From NCBI GenBank assembly GCA_027482795.1, contig JAIXVS010000268.1, positions 1-15,765 of the forward strand: a stretch of DNA of 15,765 nucleotides, read 5' to 3'. The notes under the pieces were generated by a model. The model worked only from the letters and a program-made list of their open reading frames with translations. It had not been told where the DNA came from and searched no databases. Made by a program: the position numbers and the translations under genes. This DNA comes from Rhodobacter sp. (lineage in GTDB: Bacteria > Pseudomonadota > Alphaproteobacteria > Rhodobacterales > Rhodobacteraceae). The stretch's first letter is position 1, and each line of letters starts with the position of its first letter. Below, piece by piece: positions 8,082-14,194 of the stretch.

Positions 8082-9095
8082 TTAGGCGCTTTCCGCGCCT
8101 TGCAAATCCCAATGTATTTCCCGCCGCTGCGGGCCAAGGCGGGTGTTCGCCGCATCCAAAACTTGCAAAATCAATTCGGCAGTTTGGGTGCCAATCAGCC
8201 GTGGATGGGGATTGATTGTGGTGATCGTCGGATGCGAGATGCCCGCAATTTCATAGGCCCCGAACCCCGCGATGGCGATATCTTGCGGCACGCGCACCCC
8301 GCGCCTTTGGCATTCGGTCAGCGCGCCAAAGGCCGACAGGTCTGACACGCAGATCACCGCCTGCGTATCGGGAAAATCATTCAGCAACTGGCCCATTGCG
8401 CTGGCCCCTTCGCGCATGGAAATGGGCGGCTTGCCCGCGCCGATCAGGCGGCTTGCATCCAGATTGCGCGCCTGCATCGCCGCGACAAAGCCGCGCCGCC
8501 GATCAGCGCCGCGCGTATCGCCATCGGTATCGCCGCCGATAAAGGCAAGGCGCGACAGGCCCTTGCCCACCAAATAGTCGACCATGCCTGCCATGGTCGC
8601 GGCATTAGAAAACCCAACCACATGATCAATAGGGTCATCTGGCAAATCCCATGTTTCCACTACGGGGATACCTGCATTCAGCAGCATTTTGCGCGTGCGT
8701 TCGGTGTGCCGCCCGCCTGTTACCACAATCGCCTCGGGGCGGCGGCGCAAAAGCTGCTCTACCAGCACCTCTTCTTGGGCCACATCATAGCCCGAATGGC
8801 CCAGCAAAACCTGCATCCCCGCCTGCGCCAAACGGTCTGACAGCGCGCCCACCGTATCGGCAAAGTTGGCGTTATTGATGGACGGAATCGTCACCGCCAC
8901 AAAATTGGTCTTTTGCGTGCGCAGATTTGCGGCAGTGGAATCAAAGACATAGCCCAAATCTTCGGCAATGGTGCGGATGCGCGCGCGCGTCGCTTCGGAT
9001 ACCGAGGTATCTTGTTTGAACGCGCGGCTGACAGTCATCACCGAAACGCCCGCCGCAAGGGCGACGTCCTTCATCGTTTTGGCGCTGTGCTGCAT
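8082..9095 (-). CDS. LacI-family transcriptional regulator, GntR/IdnR-like
   Basis: DNA-binding repressor with sugar-acid sensing, about 337 residues. The N-terminal helix-turn-helix (residues 8-27) reads MKDVALAAGVSVMTVSRAF, followed by the hinge-helix segment SVSEATRARI...LGYVFDSTAANLRTQKTN and a periplasmic-binding-protein-like effector domain containing the usual IAIAGFGAYEIA...TTINPHP region near the C-terminus. ATG 9095 is taken as the start because it puts the HTH near the terminus and has GGGG about six bases upstream; an ATG at 9116 would add seven residues. It lies downstream of the idnO-gntK gene chain with an operator-like site in the gap, and identical palindromes occur in the two divergent promoters of the locus. 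It is therefore the obvious candidate regulator, probably responding to gluconate, idonate or a related intermediate; the effector is inferred. Confidence 0.88.
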   Translation of the reverse strand: MQHSAKTMKDVALAAGVSVMTVSRAFKQDTSVSEATRARIRTIAEDLGYVFDSTAANLRTQKTNFVAVTIPSINNANFADTVGALSDRLAQAGMQVLLGHSGYDVAQEEVLVEQLLRRRPEAIVVTGGRHTERTRKMLLNAGIPVVETWDLPDDPIDHVVGFSNAATMAGMVDYLVGKGLSRLAFIGGDTDGDTRGADRRRGFVAAMQARNLDASRLIGAGKPPISMREGASAMGQLLNDFPDTQAVICVSDLSAFGALTECQRRGVRVPQDIAIAGFGAYEIAGISHPTITTINPHPRLIGTQTAELILQVLDAANTRLGPQRREIHWDLQGAESA

Positions 9096-9152
9096 GATGA
9101 CCCCATTCCGTGCCATCTGTTTGCCAGCTTTGATCTGCGCTGTCTATGTTTT

Positions 9153-9166
9153 GGTTACCGATAACA
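9153..9166. promoter_or_regulatory. Putative LacI-type operator upstream of the regulator gene
   Basis: GGTTACCGATAACA matches the 14-bp core TGTTATCGATAACA, seen twice elsewhere in the window, at 12 of 14 positions, and is centred on the same CG. It lies between the stop of the small barrel-protein gene and the regulator start, 57 bases from ATG 9095. Autoregulation of the repressor is the natural reading, but binding is inferred. Confidence 0.65.
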
Positions 9167-9173
9167 CGAATGG

Positions 9174-9509
9174 TTAGGGTAGGTATTCATCCGCTTCGGT
9201 TACATGGTGGTGGATGCGCCCGTCAAAGAATTCGGCCACAATCTGGCCCGTGACCTCGCGCGATTGGGCGCGAAAGGGGCTGGAAAGCGCGCCTTCCAAT
9301 TCGGCGCGGCTGGGATAGCTGATCGCCAAAATCAGCGGAAATTCTGGCGCGCCTTCGTCACGTTCGGCCCCAAACATCACGCGCACGGCGCAGTTGCCTG
9401 GAAATTGCCGCCAAAGTGGGACAAGGCGCGATGTGACAGCGGCGCGAAAATCTGCGGCAGATGTGCCAGCCTTTAGGCTGCCTTCAAACAGGGCAAAGCG
9501 GGTGATCAT
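9174..9509 (-). CDS. Small protein of predicted dimeric alpha/beta-barrel (ABM/EthD-like) fold
   Basis: This 111-residue soluble protein has no signal peptide or membrane segment. Its pattern of an N-terminal strand (MITRFALFEGSLKAG), an amphipathic helix, a central strand pair (AVRVMFGAE, LILAISYPS), a second helix beginning with SRAELEGALSS, and a terminal strand (AEFFDGRIHHHVTE) resembles the ferredoxin-like dimeric barrels of antibiotic-biosynthesis-monooxygenase and EthD-like proteins. A run of three histidines near residues 100-102 could bind metal or substrate; that is speculation. The start overlaps the upstream dehydrogenase stop by four bases (ATGA), so it is co-translated with the idnO-gntK chain. 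RhaM-type mutarotases share this general fold, so a role on sugar-acid lactones or anomers is one possibility. Function is not assigned. Confidence 0.75.
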   Translation of the reverse strand: MITRFALFEGSLKAGTSAADFRAAVTSRLVPLWRQFPGNCAVRVMFGAERDEGAPEFPLILAISYPSRAELEGALSSPFRAQSREVTGQIVAEFFDGRIHHHVTEADEYLP

Positions 9510-10393
9510 GCGAAATGTTCCTTATTGGGGCCAGTGAAATATTCCATCAGCGCGGCCTGATCTTCGCCGCCCAAACCTGCGGCTGTTAGCATACGGTGAA
9601 TTTCAGCGCATAGCGCAGTCAGCGGCATGGATGTATGGCTGCGCCGCGCCAAATCTTGCGCGGCGTTCAGGTCTTTGACCATGTTATCAATGCGCCCCGT
9701 GCGCCGGTAATCGCGGGTGGCAAAACGCGGCATGTATTCTTGCAAAATCGCGCTGTCAGCCCGCCCACCGCGCAGCGCTTGTGGAATTTTGCTGGCATCA
9801 ACGCCCGCATTCAGCGCCAACTGCGTTGCCTCGGCCACGGCCATAAAGTTCAGCCCGCACAGCACTTGGTTGATCAGTTTGGTGGTTTGCCCTGCCCCTG
9901 ATGGCCCCATATGAGTGTAGTTGGTGGACAAATGGCGCAGCAGAACATGGGCGCGCGCCACATCTTCGGCAGTGCCCCCCGCCATTAGCGTCAGCTCGCC
10001 CGTTGCCGCCTTTGGTGCGCCGCCCGATAGGGGGCTATCCACCCATGCAAGGCCCAGCGCAGATGCCCGCGCGGCCATATCGCGCGTGGCATCAGGGTCT
10101 ATCGATGACATATCGATAATCAGGGTTCCTGCCTTTGCACCCTGCGCAACGCCGCCTTCGCCAAAGACGGCGATATCGACGATGCGCGCCGAATTCAGGC
10201 TGATGACGACATAATCCGCCCCAGCCGCCGCTTGCGCCGCCGAAGGCGCGGCTTTGGCACCCAGCGCGACCAAATCCGCCACTTTTTGCGCATCTAGATC
10301 AAACACCGTCAGGTCTTGCCCCGTTTGCACGATGCGCGCGCCAATCGCCCCGCCCATTGCCCCCGCGCCAATCAATGCAACCTTCAGCGTCAT
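9506..10393 (-). CDS. Beta-hydroxyacid dehydrogenase (3-hydroxyisobutyrate/tartronate-semialdehyde family)
   Basis: NAD-dependent oxidoreductase of 295 residues, the normal size for the family. The Rossmann motif GAGAMG is at residues 9-14 with Asp32 ending the second strand, which favours NAD over NADP. The substrate loop DSPLSGG is at 119-125 (family consensus DAPVSGG), and GAGQTTKLINQ carries the catalytic Lys172 and Asn175. The real start is ATG 10393, overlapping the gntK stop as ATGA; a longer upstream reading would run inside gntK. Relatives act on 3-hydroxyisobutyrate, tartronate semialdehyde, L-threonate or other beta-hydroxyacids. Position within a gluconate/idonate cluster suggests a sugar-acid-derived substrate rather than valine degradation, but the substrate cannot be read from the sequence. 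Confidence 0.85.
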   Translation of the reverse strand: MTLKVALIGAGAMGGAIGARIVQTGQDLTVFDLDAQKVADLVALGAKAAPSAAQAAAGADYVVISLNSARIVDIAVFGEGGVAQGAKAGTLIIDMSSIDPDATRDMAARASALGLAWVDSPLSGGAPKAATGELTLMAGGTAEDVARAHVLLRHLSTNYTHMGPSGAGQTTKLINQVLCGLNFMAVAEATQLALNAGVDASKIPQALRGGRADSAILQEYMPRFATRDYRRTGRIDNMVKDLNAAQDLARRSHTSMPLTALCAEIHRMLTAAGLGGEDQAALMEYFTGPNKEHFA

Positions 10394-10866
10394 TTCAACC
10401 CCTCCAAAAAACCCGCGATGATTTGTGCGGGTGATGCTTCGATGTCTTGCACCACATGCGCCTCGTCTGCTGCGGGCGGCTCTAGCGTGGCAAGCTGGCT
10501 GTCCAGCAGGCTGGTTGGCATGAAGTGACCTGGCCGCGCGGCCATGCGGGCCAGCAAGGTTTCCCTTTGCCCGCGCAGATACAAAAACACCGTGTCCGCC
10601 TGCGCGCGAATTTGATCGCGGTATGCGCGTTTCAGGGCCGAGCAGGCGACGACAGTATTGCCCTGCGCCAGCGCCTGCCCCACCAGCGCCAGCCATGGCG
10701 CGCGGTCATCATCATTCAACGGCTGCCCGCGCGACATTTTGGCGATATTGGCGGGCGGGTGCAGATCGTCGCCGTCGATAAACCGTGCACCAAGTGCGGC
10801 GGCCACACCTGCGCCAATACTGCTTTTCCCGCAGCCCGAAACCCCCATGACGACGTAAGATGTCAT
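10390..10866 (-). CDS. gntK: Gluconokinase
   Basis: Phosphorylates D-gluconate to 6-phosphogluconate with ATP in the cytoplasm. The 158 residues are close to the usual length of GntK-type kinases. The P-loop GVSGCGKS occupies residues 8-15, DGDDLHPPANIAKMSRG (31-47) is the gluconate-binding signature, ACSALKRAYRD follows in the middle, and ARPGHFMPTSLLDSQ is the lid region with conserved Phe-Met-Pro. The start at ATG 10866 makes the P-loop begin near the N-terminus and overlaps the idnO stop as ATGA. An upstream in-frame start at 11007 would add 47 residues from a shadow frame of idnO. It sits exactly between the enzyme that makes gluconate (idnO) and accessory dehydrogenases; gnd on the other strand consumes its product. 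Confidence 0.93.
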   Translation of the reverse strand: MTSYVVMGVSGCGKSSIGAGVAAALGARFIDGDDLHPPANIAKMSRGQPLNDDDRAPWLALVGQALAQGNTVVACSALKRAYRDQIRAQADTVFLYLRGQRETLLARMAARPGHFMPTSLLDSQLATLEPPAADEAHVVQDIEASPAQIIAGFLEGLK

Positions 10867-11630
10867 AGCGAAATGGTTATCCCGCCATCCACAAAGATCA
10901 CCGTGCCGTTGACGAAACTGGACGCGTCGGACGCCAAGAAAATGCACGCCCCCACCAATTCGTCCACATTGCCCCAGCGCCCTGCGGGGGTGCGTTTGGC
11001 CAGCCATTCGCTGAAAACAGGGTCATCGATCAGCGCCTTATTCAACGGCGTGATAAAATAGCCGGGCGCAATGGCATTGCATTGCAGCCCGTATTTCGCC
11101 CAATCGGTCGCCATGCCTTTGGTGAGGTTCGTCACAGCGCCTTTCGTGGCGGTATAGGGCGCAATTGATGGGCGGGCGAGGGCGCTTTGCACCGAAGATA
11201 TGTTCACAATCTTGCCCGCGCCGCGCGTGATCATATGGCGCGCCACGGCTTGGCCCACGTGAAACACCGATGCGATGTTGGTTTGCAACAGCCGCTCAAA
11301 CGCCTCGGCAGGAAAATCTTCTAACGGGCCGCGGTGCTGCATCCCTGCATTGTTGACCAAAATATCAATCGCGCCATGCGCGGCTTCGAACCCATCCACC
11401 GCTGTGCGCACGGCGTTATGGTCGGTGGCATCAAAGGCCAGCGTTTGCACGGTAAAGCCTTCGCCGCGCAGCGTGGTTGCGGCGGCCTCTAGCTTGGCCC
11501 CGTCGCGGCCATTCATCACAATTGCCGCCCCTGCCGCCGCCAGCCCGCGCGCCAAGGCAAACCCAATGCCCTGCGACGACCCTGTGATCAGTGCGCGTTT
11601 ACCAGAAAGATTAAAAAGTTGCAGGCTCAT
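10863..11630 (-). CDS. idnO: Gluconate 5-dehydrogenase / 5-ketogluconate reductase (SDR family)
   Basis: Classical short-chain dehydrogenase of 255 residues, best read as the enzyme that reduces 5-keto-D-gluconate to D-gluconate. The cofactor motif TGSSQGIG is at 16-23, NNAG at 93-96, Asn118, Ser146 and the Tyr159-x3-Lys163 pair form the active site, and Arg42 after the second strand (NGRD) suggests NADP(H). The C-terminal PAGRWGNVDELVGACIFLAS and FVDGGITISL are typical of IdnO/Gno proteins. AAGGGA lies about six bases upstream of ATG 11630. It is the first gene of a minus-strand chain and diverges from the hydroxyacid dehydrogenase across a perfect operator palindrome. SDRs are hard to assign individually; idnD and gntK as neighbours make this call strong. 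Confidence 0.88.
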   Translation of the reverse strand: MSLQLFNLSGKRALITGSSQGIGFALARGLAAAGAAIVMNGRDGAKLEAAATTLRGEGFTVQTLAFDATDHNAVRTAVDGFEAAHGAIDILVNNAGMQHRGPLEDFPAEAFERLLQTNIASVFHVGQAVARHMITRGAGKIVNISSVQSALARPSIAPYTATKGAVTNLTKGMATDWAKYGLQCNAIAPGYFITPLNKALIDDPVFSEWLAKRTPAGRWGNVDELVGACIFLASDASSFVNGTVIFVDGGITISL

Positions 11631-11660
11631 GCTGTTCCCTTGCGTTCAAAAATTTTGGGC

Positions 11661-11689
11661 TTGGCAAATGGGGCCCGCTTGAATATGTT
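11661..11689 (+). promoter_or_regulatory. Candidate promoter for the hydroxyacid dehydrogenase-idnD pair
   Basis: TTGGCA at 11661-11666 and TATGTT at 11684-11689 are separated by 17 bases and resemble -35 and -10 boxes. The -10 overlaps the operator palindrome, so a bound repressor would block it. Boxes match consensus only partly, hence modest confidence. Confidence 0.4.
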
Positions 11690-11700
11690 ATCGATAACAT
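11685..11700. promoter_or_regulatory. Operator palindrome between divergent idnO and hydroxyacid dehydrogenase genes
   Basis: ATGTTATCGATAACAT is a perfect 16-bp inverted repeat with a central CG, the hallmark of LacI-family operators. Its half sites ATGTTA and TAACAT spaced by four bases equal, as I recall it, the binding pattern described for E. coli GntR. It lies 55 bases from the idnO start and 35 bases from the start at 11735, so one site could control both directions. A second copy lies at 14155. Confidence 0.85.
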
Positions 11701-11734
11701 GCCAAATCATCGACCGTCAACCAGAAAGCACATC

Positions 11735-12682
11735 ATGTCAAAAGTGGAAATCTTGCAAGTCGGCCCGTACCCCGAATGGGATCAACTGCCCCTTGATGCC
11801 GCCTTTATGTCGCACCGCTATTTCGAGGCGGCCGATAAGGCGGCCTTTCTGGCAGCGGTTGGCCCAAATATCCGCGCCATTGCCACGCGGGGCGAATTGG
11901 GCGCGAATGCGGATATGATTGCGGCTTGTCCGAAGCTGGAGCTGATCTCGGTCTACGGTGTGGGCTATGATGCGGTAGATTTGAACGCGGCGCGCGCGCG
12001 CGGCATTCGCGTGACCAACACCCCCGATGTGCTGACCAATGATGTGGCCGATTTGGGCGTGGCAATGATGCTGGCCCATTCGCGCGGGATGATCGGGGCC
12101 GAGGCGTGGGTGCGCGATGGGTCTTGGGCGGCCAAGGGGCTGTATCCGCTAAAGCACCGCGTTTGGGGCAAACGGGCGGGCGTATTGGGCCTTGGCCGCA
12201 TTGGGTTTGAAGTGGCCAAGCGGTTGGCGGGCTTTGATATGGATATCGCCTATTCCGATGTTGGCCCCAAGGATTATGCCAAACAGTGGGAGTTTGTGGC
12301 GGATGCCACGGCATTGGCGGCGCGGTCGGATTTTCTGTTTGTGACCTTGGCCGCATCAGCGGCCACGCGCCATATTGTAAATGCAGGTGTCATTGCCGCG
12401 CTTGGCCCGCAGGGGATGCTGATTAACATCTCGCGCGCGTCAAACATCGACGAATCTGCGCTGCTGGATGCGTTGGAAACAGGCGCGCTGGGGTCTGCCG
12501 CGCTGGATGTGTTTGAAGGCGAGCCTGCCCTGAACCCGCGCTTTTTGGCATTGCCCAATGTGATGCTGCAACCGCATCATGCATCGGGCACATATGAGAC
12601 GCGCAAGGCCATGGGCGCGCTGGTGCGCGATAATCTGATGGCGCATTTTGCGGGCAAGCCGCTGCTGACGCCGGTGCTGTGA
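11735..12682 (+). CDS. D-isomer 2-hydroxyacid dehydrogenase, GhrB/2-ketoaldonate reductase-like
   Basis: Cytoplasmic NAD(P)-dependent reductase of 2-oxoacids, 315 residues. The cofactor motif GLGRIG is at 152-157, and the catalytic triad is visible as Arg234 (NISRAS), Glu263 (FEGEP) and His281 (QPHHASGT). The usual Gly after the Arg is replaced by Ala. Relatives reduce glyoxylate, hydroxypyruvate and 2-ketogluconate or 2-keto-L-gulonate. Next to idnD, a ketoaldonate reductase making L-idonate or gluconate is the most coherent role. ATG 11735 is preferred over the in-frame ATG at 11699, which would lie in the operator; a weak AGAAAG lies upstream. The stop overlaps the idnD start by one base (TGATG), indicating a two-gene operon. 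Confidence 0.85.
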   Translation: MSKVEILQVGPYPEWDQLPLDAAFMSHRYFEAADKAAFLAAVGPNIRAIATRGELGANADMIAACPKLELISVYGVGYDAVDLNAARARGIRVTNTPDVLTNDVADLGVAMMLAHSRGMIGAEAWVRDGSWAAKGLYPLKHRVWGKRAGVLGLGRIGFEVAKRLAGFDMDIAYSDVGPKDYAKQWEFVADATALAARSDFLFVTLAASAATRHIVNAGVIAALGPQGMLINISRASNIDESALLDALETGALGSAALDVFEGEPALNPRFLALPNVMLQPHHASGTYETRKAMGALVRDNLMAHFAGKPLLTPVL

Positions 12683-13710
12683 TGAAAACCATCGTCATCC
12701 ACGCCGCCCGCGATTTGCGCATTGAAGATACGGCGATCGACCGCCCAGCCGCTGGGCAGGTGCAGATTAAACTGGCGACAGGTGGGATATGCGGATCGGA
12801 TCTGCATTACTTTAACCACGGCGGGTTTGGGGCCATTCGGCTGCGCGAACCGATGATCTTGGGGCACGAAGTGTCGGGCCATATCACCGAACTGGGCGAT
12901 GGGGTTGCGGGGCTGAAACTGGGGCAGTTGGTGGCAGTGTCCCCCTCGCGCCCTTGCCATGATTGCCAGTATTGCAATGCGGCGATGTATAATCACTGCC
13001 TGAACATGCGGTTCTACGGATCGGCCATGCCCTTTCCGCACATCCAAGGCGCGTTCCGCGAGGTGCTGGTGGCAGATGCCGCCCAATGCGCGCCCGCAGA
13101 TGGGCTAAGCGCGGGCGAGGCGGCGATGGCCGAACCGCTGGCCGTGTGCTTGCACGCTGTGGGGCGCGCGGGGCCGCTATTGGGCAAATCGGTACTGGTC
13201 ACGGGCTGCGGGCCAATTGGCATTTTGTGCATTTTGGCCGCGCGGCGGGCGGGGGCAGATTTGGTTGTGGCCACCGACCTTGGCGATTTCACCCTTGGCA
13301 TGGCGCAGCGCGCGGGGGCAGATGTTGTGGTGAATATGGCCGCTGGCGGCGATTTATCGGCCTACACGGGCGGCAAGGGCCATTTTGATGTTCTGTTTGA
13401 ATGTTCGGGCGCAGCCCCTGCCCTAAACGCCGCCATTCCTGCGCTGCGCCCTGGTGCCACCATTATTCAGCTTGGCCTTGGCGGCGATATGACCCTGCCC
13501 GTGCAGGCGATGACGGCCAAGGAGCTGATCCTAAAGGGTTCTTTCCGCTTTCATGACGAGTTTTTCACAGGCGTCAGCCTGATGCAAAAGGGGCTGATTG
13601 ATGTGAAACCCTTTATCACGCACACCTTCCCGTTGGATCGCGCGGTAGAAGCGTTTGAAACAGCGGGGGATCGGTCGCGCGCGATGAAGGCGCAGATTGC
13701 GTTTTCCTAA
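12682..13710 (+). CDS. idnD: L-idonate 5-dehydrogenase (zinc-dependent)
   Basis: Medium-chain zinc dehydrogenase of 342 residues, nearly the length of E. coli IdnD, oxidising L-idonate to 5-keto-D-gluconate. Catalytic zinc ligands are Cys37 (GICGSDLHYF) and His62-Glu63 (LGHEVSG). The structural zinc loop is Cys92, Cys95, Cys98 and Cys106. MAEPLAVCLHAV and the Rossmann motif GCGPIG follow in the middle. ATG 12682 is preferred over GTG 12679; it overlaps the preceding stop as TGATG. Its product is the substrate of idnO, located in the divergent operon under the same operator. The stop overlaps, tail to tail, the stop of the GlcG-like gene on the other strand. Sorbitol or other polyol dehydrogenases are the alternatives, made less likely by the idnO-gntK context. 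Confidence 0.88.
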   Translation: MKTIVIHAARDLRIEDTAIDRPAAGQVQIKLATGGICGSDLHYFNHGGFGAIRLREPMILGHEVSGHITELGDGVAGLKLGQLVAVSPSRPCHDCQYCNAAMYNHCLNMRFYGSAMPFPHIQGAFREVLVADAAQCAPADGLSAGEAAMAEPLAVCLHAVGRAGPLLGKSVLVTGCGPIGILCILAARRAGADLVVATDLGDFTLGMAQRAGADVVVNMAAGGDLSAYTGGKGHFDVLFECSGAAPALNAAIPALRPGATIIQLGLGGDMTLPVQAMTAKELILKGSFRFHDEFFTGVSLMQKGLIDVKPFITHTFPLDRAVEAFETAGDRSRAMKAQIAFS

Positions 13711-14123
13711 ACCTCTGCACCAATGGCGGCCAATGCGGCGCGGGCAACTTCGGCGTCTTGATCGCCCGTGCCAGACCCCACGCCAATGCCGCCCACCACG
13801 TCACCGTTGATGCGAATGGGCAAGCCGCCCTTTAGGCCAGTCACTGCGCCGCCGCTGGCCATGCCTATCGCGGGGCGCACCGCTTCGGGGATGTTTTCCG
13901 ATGGCGCGCCAATGCTGGCCGCTGTCAGCGCCTTGGCCATGGCGGATTTGCGGGACAAAAACCGCGCGCCTGTCATGCGAACCTCGCCCAGCAATTCTCC
14001 GCTTGCATCGACAATCACAATGCATTGAGGTTGGCCCATGGCTTCGGCCTGCGCGATGGCCGCCGCCAGCATTGTCATCACCCCTGCATGGGTTAGCCGT
14101 GTTGCGCTGTGAAAAAATGCCAT
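13707..14123 (-). CDS. GlcG/HbpS-like protein (DUF336 family)
   Basis: Small protein of 138 residues in the GlcG/HbpS (DUF336) family. Recognisable features are the central strand IVIVDASGELLGEVRM followed by GARFLSRKSAMAKALTAA, and the glycine-rich GGLPIRINGDVVGGIGVG near the C-terminus. Family members include the haem-binding HbpS and proteins of unknown role that recur beside glycolate, diol and sugar-acid genes. No signal peptide is visible, so it should be cytoplasmic. AAGGG lies about six bases before ATG 14123. It diverges from the lactonase gene with an operator palindrome between them, so it is probably coregulated with sugar-acid catabolism. Its 3' end overlaps the idnD stop by four bases on the opposite strand. 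Biochemical role not assigned. Confidence 0.82.
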   Translation of the reverse strand: MAFFHSATRLTHAGVMTMLAAAIAQAEAMGQPQCIVIVDASGELLGEVRMTGARFLSRKSAMAKALTAASIGAPSENIPEAVRPAIGMASGGAVTGLKGGLPIRINGDVVGGIGVGSGTGDQDAEVARAALAAIGAEV

Positions 14124-14140
14124 AATCTGCCCTTACATGT

Positions 14141-14169
14141 TTGACGTTGCGATTTGTTATCGATAACAT
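14141..14169 (+). promoter_or_regulatory. Candidate promoter for the lactonase-gnd operon
   Basis: TTGACG at 14141-14146 and TAACAT at 14164-14169 are spaced by 17 bases, a reasonable sigma-70-type pair. The operator palindrome spans the spacer end and the -10, so repression by steric block would be expected. Confidence 0.45.
14155..14168. promoter_or_regulatory. Operator palindrome between the GlcG-like gene and the lactonase gene
   Basis: TGTTATCGATAACA is a perfect 14-bp inverted repeat, identical to the core of the palindrome at 11685-11700. It sits in a 71-base divergent promoter region, 31 bases from the GlcG-like start and 26 bases from the lactonase start, and could regulate both. 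The neighbouring LacI-family protein is the likely ligand. Confidence 0.83.
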
Positions 14170-14194
14170 AGGCCAAAGAAACGGGGAACCCACC

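Noticed and set aside
8085..8099. GGCGC-TTTCC-GCGCC hairpin at the end of the lacI-type gene as a terminator
   Set aside because: The stem is only five base pairs, lies inside the last codons, and is not followed by a T-run on the minus strand.
9506..10696. Long N-terminal extension of the beta-hydroxyacid dehydrogenase
   Set aside because: The extension runs through gntK in another frame; ATG 10393 gives the normal length and places GAGAMG at the N-terminus.
10390..11007. Long N-terminal extension of gluconokinase
   Set aside because: The extra 47 residues are a shadow frame of idnO; ATG 10866 with ATGA overlap puts the P-loop at the usual place.
11699..11734. Earlier ATG for the 2-hydroxyacid dehydrogenase
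   Set aside because: It begins within the operator palindrome and adds 12 residues without family resemblance; ATG 11735 is more plausible.
11685..14168. The two matching palindromes as transposon ends or recombination sites
   Set aside because: They sit exactly in divergent promoters, no transposase or target duplication is present, and the CG-centred form is typical of LacI-family operators.
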